Origin: Gymnopus androsaceus JB14
Lineage: Eukaryota > Basidiomycota > Agaricomycetes > Agaricales > Omphalotaceae
Direction: 5' to 3'
DNA: 64,000 bases
NCBI GenBank assembly: GCA_009733575.1
Contig: ML769397.1
Coordinates: forward strand, 248,001 to 312,000
Shown here: piece by piece, positions 42,857-52,054 of the stretch
Numbering within the stretch: position 1 is the first letter of the stretch
How the letters are laid out: each line of letters begins with the position of its first letter
Program-made: the position numbers and the translations under genes
The notes under the pieces: model-generated
Database searches by the model: none
What the model was told of the DNA's origin: nothing
The model's input: the letters and a program-made list of their open reading frames with translations, nothing else

Positions 42857-44464
42857 ATGTCGCAATATCTATCCCAGAATCGTATCGAAGAGCCAATGTG
42901 GCTTGAACCAACCGAGTTATCGTTCCTTTGGAAACAAATCTCTGAAACAGAGACCCAGCTGGAAAACCTCCAGAGTCAAATGAGCGAGGTGAAACGTGCA
43001 TATGGCTCGGAGGCTCTTATCGAGGAGCAGATAACGCTGGAACTAAGCGAAATCTCCTTCCTTGAAAGTCGAATGTCCAAAACCGAACCTCGGGCTCAAA
43101 TCTCGGAGTTGACACGTCAAAGAGACGCAAAACTCGCCGAGCTTGCTTCCTTTCGAAACATTTTCTTGCCTGTCCGTCGAGTTCCGGTGGAGATCCTTTC
43201 CGAAATCTTCGAGCTTGCATGTCTTCCTGAGGATGGCATTTTCCATTCCAAGCATGCCATCGCCTTATACGCACACAATCTTTCTAGCGTGTGTGCGGCT
43301 TGGAGGAAGGTGGCTCTTGCGACTCCTCGACTTTGGTCCAAGCTCTGTTTTGATTATGATAAACACAACAAAACTATAGGCACGACCGAAGTCGAGTGGG
43401 TCGAAGAGTGGATTGATCGGAGTCGAGGTCTCCCCTTGGAAGTGTATTTTTCTTTATACCGAGGTGTGCCCGCAGAGTTTCTGGAGCGAATCTTGGAGTT
43501 TCGCCACCGAATTCGAACGTTGGATGTAGCGGGGTTTCCGAAGCCATGTACTGCCCTTTTCAATCTACCGCGCTCTTCCTTTCCTCAGTTGGAACAGGTC
43601 ATTCTTTCGATCCAGCGGCGCAGTGATGAAGGTCACTCTTTCCCCAGCGAAATCCAGGCGTTCTTGGACGCACCCAAACTACACTGTGTTCAATTTAGAG
43701 CCTGGCCTGCATGCTCTCCTGCTTTATTCCAAGCGTTGGTTTTTCCTGTGGAACAACTGACCACGTTAAGCATCGCCTCGAATTCTCCAATATCTGATGC
43801 AGCTGTCTATATTAACATTTTACATGCATGCGAACGCCTTGTCAACCTCGAAATTAACCTTCCGGTGTGCCGTGGACTCACCTCCAACATTTCCATGTTG
43901 CTGCCTACATTGAAATCCCTGAAAATCGATCATTATAGCTTATACGACGACCTCTTATGCTGTCTTACCCTTCCTCTCCTTGAACGATTGACTCTTAGTG
44001 GGCACTATGGTGCGGATATTGGTAATGTTCTTACAAAGGTAGCTGATTTTCAGCGCCGCTCTGCTACGTCACTGGTGTCTTTGACATTGGATGATTTCAA
44101 ATATTTCGACGCAGAGTTCACGCAGAAATTGGCAGCGACAATAGGCATCTTCTCCGATCTCGAATCATTGCAGCTAAATAGGCTTGGATTTGATGTCAAT
44201 CCTCTGCTCAGAGCATTGACCTACAACAAAGGCAGTCAAGTCTTTCCGAAGCTCACATATCTTGGGCTGCAGAATTACGAGCAATGTCTACCCTATCCAT
44301 CCGATTTGACATCTATGGTCCTTTCACGATGGTGGCCGGATGATGAAAGAGCTACTAGTGTTGGATTAGTTCGGTTACAAAAGGTGACTCTTCGAGAGTT
44401 TCTTTATGACGAACAAATTACTCGTATATCTAAACTGTTTGGCTTAGAAATCGACTATATGTAG
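42857..44464 (+). CDS. F-box-like protein, intact, extended coiled coil
   Basis: Uninterrupted 535-residue frame, MSQYLSQNRIEEPMWLEP to LEIDYM. The N-terminal coiled coil is longer than in the copy at 9550 and holds an internal duplication: ELSFLWKQISETETQ (about residues 23-37) and EISFLESRMSKTEPR (about 66-80). The F-box-like domain follows at about 105-160 (RRVPVEILSEIFELACLP; SSVCAAWRKVALATPRLWSKL). After it comes the Leu-rich receptor-like part with RTLDVAGFPKP, LPRSSFPQLEQV, LPLLERLTLSG, ADFQRRSATSL and the conserved end LVRLQKVTLREF. Expected role: substrate receptor of an SCF (Skp1-Cullin-F-box) ubiquitin ligase; target unknown. Start chosen as in all copies, right after CAG-GA. Confidence 0.9.
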   Translation: MSQYLSQNRIEEPMWLEPTELSFLWKQISETETQLENLQSQMSEVKRAYGSEALIEEQITLELSEISFLESRMSKTEPRAQISELTRQRDAKLAELASFRNIFLPVRRVPVEILSEIFELACLPEDGIFHSKHAIALYAHNLSSVCAAWRKVALATPRLWSKLCFDYDKHNKTIGTTEVEWVEEWIDRSRGLPLEVYFSLYRGVPAEFLERILEFRHRIRTLDVAGFPKPCTALFNLPRSSFPQLEQVILSIQRRSDEGHSFPSEIQAFLDAPKLHCVQFRAWPACSPALFQALVFPVEQLTTLSIASNSPISDAAVYINILHACERLVNLEINLPVCRGLTSNISMLLPTLKSLKIDHYSLYDDLLCCLTLPLLERLTLSGHYGADIGNVLTKVADFQRRSATSLVSLTLDDFKYFDAEFTQKLAATIGIFSDLESLQLNRLGFDVNPLLRALTYNKGSQVFPKLTYLGLQNYEQCLPYPSDLTSMVLSRWWPDDERATSVGLVRLQKVTLREFLYDEQITRISKLFGLEIDYM

Positions 44465-44727
44465 GAAAAAACTCTTTTTTCTTGATGTTTACTCGAATGA
44501 ATTTCGTGTCGTCAATCATAGTCTAGTTTTATCAGGTTTCAGAATGACACAAAGTTACAGTCTGCCTCCATGTACAGAGGATCATGCACATGAGTGCGAG
44601 TGGTGTAGTGTCGTCTTCAAGTATACTGTTTTACTGCCTTGTGGGTCTTGTAATGTAGCATCTTGCCCATTCCGATAGAGCATTGTTTCTAGCCTGCTAG
44701 GCTTTAACGGTCCATTGCCATCTGTTC

Positions 44728-45120
44728 TCAGTCTGCCTTTCCAAGAGATAAACCCCAGGCGGAGGGTCCGATGCCAATGCAATCATCTGTAACATCTGTA
44801 CCATTGTACGGCGTAATCACATAGGTTTCGTCCAGAACGTTGCCTAGAGATGCATCCGTCTCGCATGAATTGCACCAAATGACAAAGACTTGATTCCTGC
44901 GTGCAAGAATGAATTTGACTGCAGAGTCAGTGATAGTAAGTTTACAGTTGGAGCATTCACAGTGCGGGAGCACTGAAATTTCGTCGATTGGGAAGTGTTT
45001 ACTTATTAACGAGGATGGAAAACGAATGAAAAAACACAACGATCAAAACTTCATCCATCCGATAATACGCTTTGACCTTATCTTACGCTCGCGGGGTTCA
45101 GAAACATGCATAGTCAGATT
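44728..45120 (-). pseudogene. Collapsed copy of the small secreted-protein gene
   Basis: The final exon of the family is recognisable (RNQVFVIWCNSCETDASLGN, YVITPYNGTDVTDDCIGIGP; 44895-44750). Directly to its right, 44935-45120 matches the far upstream region of the intact gene (51490-51680: GAGCA, CGGGA-CTACAG, CGTCGGTTGGGA, CGCTTTGACCTT). The first two exons with the signal peptide and the promoter, about 650 bp, are missing. No product possible. Confidence 0.75.
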
Positions 45121-45361
45121 AGTATAAATCACCAGGACCAAAGAATCACTCAGTACTAAGGCCCATTCTGCAACCTCAACTTAACCAGTCTGATTGTTGT
45201 GACGAGGATAACCGTGAAACTCCGAGAGGGATCGAAGAAATGCAGTCATAATATTCATAGATAGATACGAATAGTTAGACAAGTGGAAGGTTAGACAAAG
45301 TAAACAATTCACGTTTGCAGCCATGACGGGACATGCAACACATGGACCGGACTTGGAGCCT

Positions 45362-46820
45362 TCAACAAAAGTCGATCATCATATCTGGGTTTTTTGCAAG
45401 GAGGCTCGCCGGTAGGATCTCTTTCTCCCAAATCAGCTTCCTGCTTCCACCTCCTGGATCGCCCCCAGCTCCATTTCCCGTACCGCTATTACCAAAGGAG
45501 TGTCCAGATGGACCGGAAGATGGGTCTTGACTTGGTGGCCTAGGCGGACCTGCAGGTCCCGGAGCTGCTGACGGGAGAAATGCATCATCAACCCAGTCAA
45601 AGGCCTGATTATAAAGATCCTCTTTCGTCAACGCTCGAAGTTTCGGAAAGAATTCAGCCATGATCTTTCCTCTCAGATCAGACAAAAAGAGAAATAGCTC
45701 AATGACGCCTTTTACTGTCCTTTCGTTCATCAGAGACTCGATGTTGGTGTAGGTCATGTGAATCTTGCCATCGGCCTGGTAATAGTTTTCATAAGTTTCA
45801 GTATTTAGCGTCGCGCAGTCACGTACTTCAATATTCGATCTCCAAAACTGCTTATTGTTGCCTGAAGAGCTGATGGCTAGTCCTCGCAAGGTTACACTCC
45901 GTACCCCAAGGCGACGGACATGAAGAGACATAGATAGAAGATCCAGCTTGACTTGATTGGCCACTTGAACCATCTCCTTGAGTTTATATTCAGAGGCGAA
46001 TGGTGAGGCTGAGAAAACTAGTGGCTCTCGTTCGGTTAGAAATGGGTGGATATTGACACTGAGATGCGAGTCAGGGTCATCTAGATGGAAATCGGATGGG
46101 AAAGGAAAATGAATTAGCCAGGTTATATCCATCGTTCCTGAGCCGGTTGGCCTGTTGTGGTCGACAGTGTTCGCAGTACGGGGCGCACAAGGGACAGGGA
46201 ACGCAGTTTCACACCTTGACGGAGGACACAATCAGATCGTACGTAGTTGAAGCAACTTTTGATACTCACCGAGCCTCCTGTGTCATTTATTGGATCGTCA
46301 AATACCATTTTCATGCAACTGTCGAATAGACGTCGGTATGAGAATTCCGTTTCGTGAGGATGCGCGGTATGCTGGATGTATGCCTCCGCCAGCGACCCCC
46401 AGACCATGTCCAGGGCCCTAATTCCACTTGGTGTTGGGCCAGAACCACTCCAAATTGGGAAGGCTTATCTGGCTTGCTCATAGAATGAATGGTACTTGTG
46501 ATCCGCGGGGACACTAGGCGGGTTAGCGATGTTGATTCCTTTGAAGTCGAAGTTCAGAACCACTGGCAGATTTGTTGCTTTTCCGAGAAGGTCATTCTCG
46601 AGAGTAGAGCTTCGGACTATCGTGACACCAGACGCAATGAATCTTCGTGTCCACCATTCAAAAGATATGTTGTCGGCGCAGAAACTGAGGTTGATTTAGT
46701 GCAAGGAAGGATCGCATGAGTTGAGAAACGACTTACGCGGACAGGCGACGAGGAGCCCTTAGCGAGCTTGAACTTGGACGTGAACTTGGAGAGCTTGAAA
46801 CTTGAATCTGGACGTGACAT
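45362..46820 (-). pseudogene. Decayed gene of unidentified family
   Basis: Long frame 46231-45362 reads MDITWLIHFPFPSDFHLDDP, EYKLKEMVQVANQVKLDLLSM, LHVRRLGVRSVTLRGLAIS, SLMNERTVKGVIELFLFLSDLRG, then a Pro/Gly-rich tail. Upstream pieces: start MSRPDSSFKLSKF (46820), FCADNISFEWWTRRF, LGKATNLPVVLNFDFKGIN, WSGSGPTPSGIRALDMVWGSLAEAYIQHTAHP. These fit together as one protein, but the exon 1 junction (donor at 46736, acceptor near 46685) does not keep the frame, a TAA falls within the second exon near 46465 (YEQAR-stop-AFPIW), and the junction before CETAFP also does not keep the frame. Three independent faults suggest a pseudogene. The family is unknown to me; no enzyme motif is seen. Confidence 0.5.
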
Positions 46821-47014
46821 AGTAGGAGAACTATGAGGAGACGAAATCTGATAGTCAGAGTAACTCAGTAAGGCGCTGGGCGTTGGTGAGCGCTTGTCGA
46901 GACTACAATCGATTTTCGTTTTGTAAGGTCACCTACTACTGTAGCTATTTTCCAAAGGTATCTCCATAGCTGCTAGAACTCTTTGCTCAGAAACTTATGT
47001 TTAATCTGTCAGGA
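46821..47014 (+). promoter_or_regulatory. Upstream region of the F-box copy at 47015
   Basis: Holds GTATCTCCATAGCTGCT, also found before the copy at 48980 (about 48912), so these two loci share a promoter type distinct from that of the copies at 38549 and 42857. Confidence 0.45.
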
Positions 47015-48554
47015 ATGTCGCAGTATCTGTCCCAGAATCGTATCGAAGAGCCGATATGGCTTGAACCAATCGAGATATCCTTCCTTCAAAAGAAAATATC
47101 CGAAACAGAGTCCCAAGTAGAGAGCCTCGAGGCTCAAATATCCGAGTTGACGTGTCAAAGAGACTCAAAACTCGTCGAGCTTGCTTCGTTCCGAAATATC
47201 ATTGCGCCAATCCGTCGAATTCCTATGGAGATCCTTTCCGAAATCTTCGAGCTTGCTCATCTTCCTAATGATGGCATTTTCCATTCCAAGCATGATATCG
47301 TCTTATACACACACAATTTTTCTAGTGTGTGTGCGGCTTGGAGGAAGGTCGCTCTTGCAACTCCTCGACTCTGGTCCAAGCTCTGCTTTCATGAAGGATA
47401 TAAATCCAAACCTTTCGAGAGCAAAGCTGAGCAGGTCAAAGAGTGGATTAATCGAAGTCGAGGTCTTCCCTTGGATGTATACCTTTGTTTCTATCGGGAA
47501 GCCTCATCATCGTTTCTAGAGCAAATCTTGAATTATTGCCACCGAATTCGAACGTTGGATGTAGCGGGGTATTTGAAGCCATACGCTGCCCTTTTCAATC
47601 TACCGCGCTCTTCCTTTCCTCAATTGAACAGGTCACTCTTTCAATTGGGGACTGTAATGATTGGTACCGATGTCCCCAATAAAATCCAAGCGTTCTTGGA
47701 TGCCCCAAACTACATCATGTCCAAATCGGAGGGCCTTCATGTTCTAGTGCTTTATTACAAGCTTTGGTTTTTCCTGTGGAACACTGACCACGTTAAACAT
47801 CGCCTCGAGGCTTCGAATAAATGATACAGCTGATACAGCTGCTTATCTAGGCATTTTACATGCAAGCAAAGGCCTTGTCAATCTTGAAATTAGCCTCGCT
47901 GTGCGGCGTGGACTCACCTCCGACATCTCCATCTTGTTGCCCGCATTGAAATCCCTGAAAATCGACTACGATGACTTGCACTACTGGGACAATCTCTTAC
48001 GCTGCCTTACCCTTCCTCTCCTCGAACGTTTGACTCTCTGCGCGCATGGCCAAGATATTGGCTTTTTTACCACGGATATCACTGATTTTCAGCGCCGCTC
48101 TGCTACTTCACTGGTGTCTTTGACATTAGATGAATTCTCTGGGAAAAATGCAGAGCTCTTCACAGCGACAATAGGCATCTTCTCCGATCTCCAATCATTA
48201 CAGCTAAATAGGCTTGGAGTTGATTTCAACCCTCTGCTCAGAGCATTGACCTATGGTGAAGGCAGCCAGGCCTTTCCGAAGCTCACATATCTTGGGCTGC
48301 AGATCCATGAGGGACAAACAGCCCATCTTTCCGATGACTTGACATCTATGGTCCTTTCACGATGGTGGCCGGATGATGAAACAGCTAATACTGGATTAGC
48401 TCGGTTACAGAAGGTGACTCTGCGAGGGTTTCTTTACGACGAGCAAACTACTCGTATATCCGAACTGTCTGGCTTGAAAATCGATTATACAGTATGTAGG
48501 AAAATTCCCAATTTCCTTGATGTTCACTCAGATGCACTTCGTAACTTTCTTTAA
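47015..48554 (+). pseudogene. F-box-like protein with multiple frameshifts
   Basis: Coiled coil and F-box (RRIPMEILSEIFELAHLP, SSVCAAWRKVALATPRLWSKL) are intact in the first frame, to about 47625. Then TTGAACAGG stands for TTGGAACAGG (-1). Further changes follow near 47660, at CCCCAAAC for CACCCAAAC (about 47705), and at GGAACACTGACC for GGAACAACTGACC (about 47783). The C-terminal half reads in a third frame (47901-48554). The normal end IDYM-stop is altered by inserted bases (about 48486), so translation would run 20 residues further. First 200 residues could still be made as a truncated F-box protein. Confidence 0.85.
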
Positions 48555-48961
48555 ATCTGTGTTCAATCGAATGGATATGACTTCGCCAATCCTAGTCTTG
48601 GGCATGTACCAGTACCACTGTAGATTCTCCAGTTTCGGAACACAAAGTAACAGTCTGCCTCAATGTGGAGAGGATCCCTCCATGAGTTGTAGCGTTGTCT
48701 AAAATATCCTGTTTTTTTGACTACTGTATCCTCCGTATTGTTCCTCATTACCGATAGACGAACAAACGTATTCATTTGGAATGCAGGAAGTTGAGCGCTA
48801 GTCTGACTCGGAGCCTGCCGTGAGCGTTTAACGTTTAAGAGCTTGTTCTTCCTTGTCCCTTTCTTCCAACAACGTTCTTATCCTCTGCATTGAAGCAAGA
48901 TCTTTTTCAAAGGTATCTCCATAGCTGCTCTCTTTCTATACTAGGAATTGTTCAGAAACTT

Positions 48962-50494
48962 ATGTTTAGTCTGTTAAGAATGCTGCAGCATTCCCAGAAT
49001 CGTATCGAAGAGCCAATATGGCTTGAACCAACCGAGTTATCGTTCCTTCAAAAAAAAATCTCTGAAACAGAGGCCCAAGTGGAAAGCCTCCAGAGCCAAA
49101 TGAGCGAGGCCAAACGTGCGCACGAGGCTCAGATCTCTGATTTGATGCGTCAAAAAGACGCGAAACTCGTTGAGCTTGCTTCGTTCCGAAATATCCTCTC
49201 GCCTGTCCGTCGAATTCCGGTGGAGATCCTTTCCGAAATCTTTCAACTCACATGTCTTCCTGAGGATGGCATTCTCGATTCAGGGCATGACATTGTCTTA
49301 TACACATACAATCTTTCTAGTGTGTGTGCAGCTTGGAAAAAGGTGGCTCATGCGACTCCTCAACTTTGGTCTAAGCTCTGCGTTAGCGACCGCAGGCCTT
49401 TAAAAGTTACGGCCAGCATTGAATGGGTTGAAGAACGGTTTAATCGAAGTGGAAGTCTTCCCTTAGACGTGTATCTTTCTTTATTTCGAGAAGCCTCTGC
49501 ACAGTTTTTGGGACGAATCTTGGAGTATCGCCACCGAATTCGAACGTCGGATGTAACGGGGTATCCGGATTCATACACTGCCCTATTCAATCTACCGCGC
49601 TCTTCCTTTTCTCGACTAGAAAAGGTCACTCTTTCGATCGGGCACCGTGATGAGCTTCGGTATCATTTCCCCAACAAAATCGAGGCGTTCTTGGATGCAC
49701 CCAAACTACAACATGTCCAAATCAGAAGGACCACATCCTCTACACTTTTATTCAAAGCATACGTGCTTCCTATGGAACAACTGGCTACGTTAAGCATTGC
49801 CTCGCTTTACACCATATTTGATCCAGCTGTCCATATGGACACTTTACATGCATGCAAAGGCCTCGTCGATCTCGAGATTAACCTTAAAGTGTACCGTGGA
49901 CTCACATCAAACGTCTCTATATTGTTGCCTGCGTTGAAATACCTGAAAATTGATTACTGGCCCTCAGAGGAGTATGACGACCTCTTATGCTGCCTTACCC
50001 TTCCTCTCCTCGAACGCTTGAGACTTATCGGACGTCGCCAAGATATTGTTTTCGAGAATGTTGCTGATTTTCAGCGCCGCTCGGCTACTTCACTGTTGTC
50101 TTTGACATTGGATCTATTTGTTGAGGACAACGTAGAGCTCTTTGCGCAGAACTTGACAGCAACATTAGGCATCTTCTCCAATCTTCAGTCATTGCAGCTA
50201 AATAGGCTTGGACCTGATGTCAACCCTCTGCTCGGAGCGTTGACCTTCAGTGAAGGCAGTCAAGTCCTTCTTCCAAAGCTCACACATCTTGGACTGCAGA
50301 ATCGCAAGCAAGGCACACGCTATCCATCTGATTTGACATCTATGGTCCTTTCACGATGGTGGCCAGATGATGATGAAAGAGCTACTTGTACTGGATTAGC
50401 TCGGTTGCAGAAGGTGACGCTGCGGGGATACTGTTACGACGAGGAAATTGCTTGTATATCTGAACTGTCTGGCTTGGAATTTGATTATATGTAA
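48962..50494 (+). CDS. F-box-like protein, intact, altered N-terminus
   Basis: Uninterrupted frame to EFDYM-stop. The usual MSQYLSQNRIEEP is replaced by MLQHSQNRIEEP after a small deletion (ATGCTGCAGCATTCC). The ATG at 48962 (MFSLLRMLQHSQ) matches the first codon of the frame in the copy at 46997 and the ATG at 48980 is the equivalent of the usual start; a still earlier in-frame ATG exists at 48890. Then come the coiled coil (KKISETEAQVESLQSQMSE, KRAHEAQISDLMRQKDA), the F-box (RRIPVEILSEIFQLTCLP, SSVCAAWKKV) and the Leu-rich receptor-like part with LPLLERLRLIG, ADFQRRSATSL and ARLQKVTLRGYCYDEE. Expected SCF substrate receptor; target unknown. Its downstream neighbour on the other strand is the secreted-protein gene. 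Confidence 0.85.
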   Translation: MFSLLRMLQHSQNRIEEPIWLEPTELSFLQKKISETEAQVESLQSQMSEAKRAHEAQISDLMRQKDAKLVELASFRNILSPVRRIPVEILSEIFQLTCLPEDGILDSGHDIVLYTYNLSSVCAAWKKVAHATPQLWSKLCVSDRRPLKVTASIEWVEERFNRSGSLPLDVYLSLFREASAQFLGRILEYRHRIRTSDVTGYPDSYTALFNLPRSSFSRLEKVTLSIGHRDELRYHFPNKIEAFLDAPKLQHVQIRRTTSSTLLFKAYVLPMEQLATLSIASLYTIFDPAVHMDTLHACKGLVDLEINLKVYRGLTSNVSILLPALKYLKIDYWPSEEYDDLLCCLTLPLLERLRLIGRRQDIVFENVADFQRRSATSLLSLTLDLFVEDNVELFAQNLTATLGIFSNLQSLQLNRLGPDVNPLLGALTFSEGSQVLLPKLTHLGLQNRKQGTRYPSDLTSMVLSRWWPDDDERATCTGLARLQKVTLRGYCYDEEIACISELSGLEFDYM

Positions 50495-50597
50495 ATGTAG
50501 TCGTAAGGATCCCACTGCTTCCTCCGTGATCTGAATCCCCCAAAAGACAACGAAACAGTGATACAAGTATTAGTAGATCTACAGGCTATTATACAAT

Positions 50598-51264
50598 TTA
50601 TGTCACAATCGTGTAGAGCTCATTGTTTCCGACCGCAGTGCTGCAGTCCGAGTTGAACAGGGAAACCCCGACGGAGGGCCCAATGCCAATGCAATCATCC
50701 GTAACATCTGTACCATTGTACGGCGTAATCACACAAGTTTCACCCAGAACGTTCCCCGGAGACGCATCTGTCCCGCAGAAATTGCACCAAATGACAAAGA
50801 CTTGGTTTCTGGATGAATTAGACTCTAGAGTCAGTGCTCTGCACGAATACATCTTTGAAAATCCTGAAACTCACGGCTGGTAGATTTCAGTGTTCACAGC
50901 ATTGAGAATCAATTCGCCCCCAGTAATCGTGGCCGCCATGCCATTATCGATGTCCCTGTAAAGTGGTACCTGATTAATAGCTGCGACAGTGTAGTGCAAG
51001 TAGAGAAAAAACTAACTCGATATAATAGCTGATTGGGTATTCTCCACTCTGTGGGATGTGCCATCTGGGAGAAGTGAGACCACTGGCATACGACTCTCCA
51101 ACGATATTGAAGTCGTTTGGAGCAGCCCACTCGAGTCCAGTAGCTGCATTCTGGATAGAGACCGGGCTTCCCTGGGCATTTGGCATACAAGCATTACGTC
51201 GGACGGGAGTTGCCGATGCTCCGAGAAGGATGGCAGAGAGTGCGAGAGCAGAAAGCTTGAACAT
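50598..51264 (-). CDS. Small secreted protein, intact paralogue
   Basis: Three exons, 51264-51017, 50955-50875 and 50838-50598, with GT-AG introns of 61 and 36 nt. They total 570 nt, giving 189 residues in one frame. The signal peptide is MFKLSALALSAILLGASATP, with cleavage probably after GASA; a basic pair (VRR) follows. The mature protein has NACMPNAQG, ATGLEWAAPNDFNIVGESYASG, WHIPQSGEYPISYYIE, VFVIWCNFCGTDASPGN, CVITPYNGTDVTDDCIGIGP and the end NNELYTIVT. Cysteines suggest two or three disulfides. Function unknown; extracellular role expected. About 68% of aligned positions look shared with 7739-8400 by eye (not computed). A TATA box is at 51310-51316. The 36-nt second intron is unusually short; the reading frame and the paralogue support it. 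Confidence 0.85.
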
Positions 51265-51309
51265 GACCAGAAGATCGGCTGGAACTGGATGATATGAATT
51301 CTTCTGAGA

Positions 51310-51316
51310 TTTTATA
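51310..51316 (-). promoter_or_regulatory. TATA box of the secreted-protein gene
   Basis: TATAAAA on the - strand, 46-52 bases upstream of the ATG at 51264; conserved with 8458-8464. Confidence 0.6.
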
Positions 51317-51679
51317 CGTTGCTTGAGCGGCAATAAACGCCCATCTACTGAAATCTAGACCTGCATTCTGACAAGGCACCGAAAAGACAGGTCTAAGCGA
51401 GTGACTTGGCGAATGATTAGACGGGCTGGAATAGCCGGACGAAAAGAATAAGTACCTTTGAGCTAGCGCATTTACAGGGCAAACGGTTAGAAGTTAGAGC
51501 ACTCCGAGTGCGGGACTACAGAAAATTGCGTCGGTTGGGAGAGGTTCGCATGCATGATCAACGAAAATGCGACAATCACAATCCATCCGAAACTACGCTT
51601 TGACCTTGTCTTACGTACATGCTGCTTCTCGCTGGTCTCAGAAACATGGTTAGTGCGTAGACAGATTAGTATATACTCG

Positions 51680-52054
51680 AAAGAAGGCGTTCTACAACCG
51701 CGACTCGAATGTAAAATGAATTTTACTAGTGAAATTGCTGTGATCCAAAATGGCGACGTTGGGTCCACGGTGATCATGAACCGTGCTCTGGACTTCAAAG
51801 TACCGCGACGTTAGCCTGCCATGTCAATCTTATTCTCTTTCCATGGGTATCGCTATATATACACGTATGTAGTAGTAACATAATCCTAGCCGCATAAATA
51901 ACTAGCTAGCTAACGTAGTGTACAGTACTTTATAAAACAAAGACCAGGTGTAAACCAAACACAGAATAATGAGATACTGTACCGTACTTAGATTCTCCTT
52001 CGATAACCATAACGAATCACTAGAATCAATAATCTGTCTGTAGGTCTTACGTCA
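51680..52054. other. Intergenic, AT-rich
   Basis: No gene supported. Separates the accessory F-box cluster from the core genes to the right. Confidence 0.4.
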
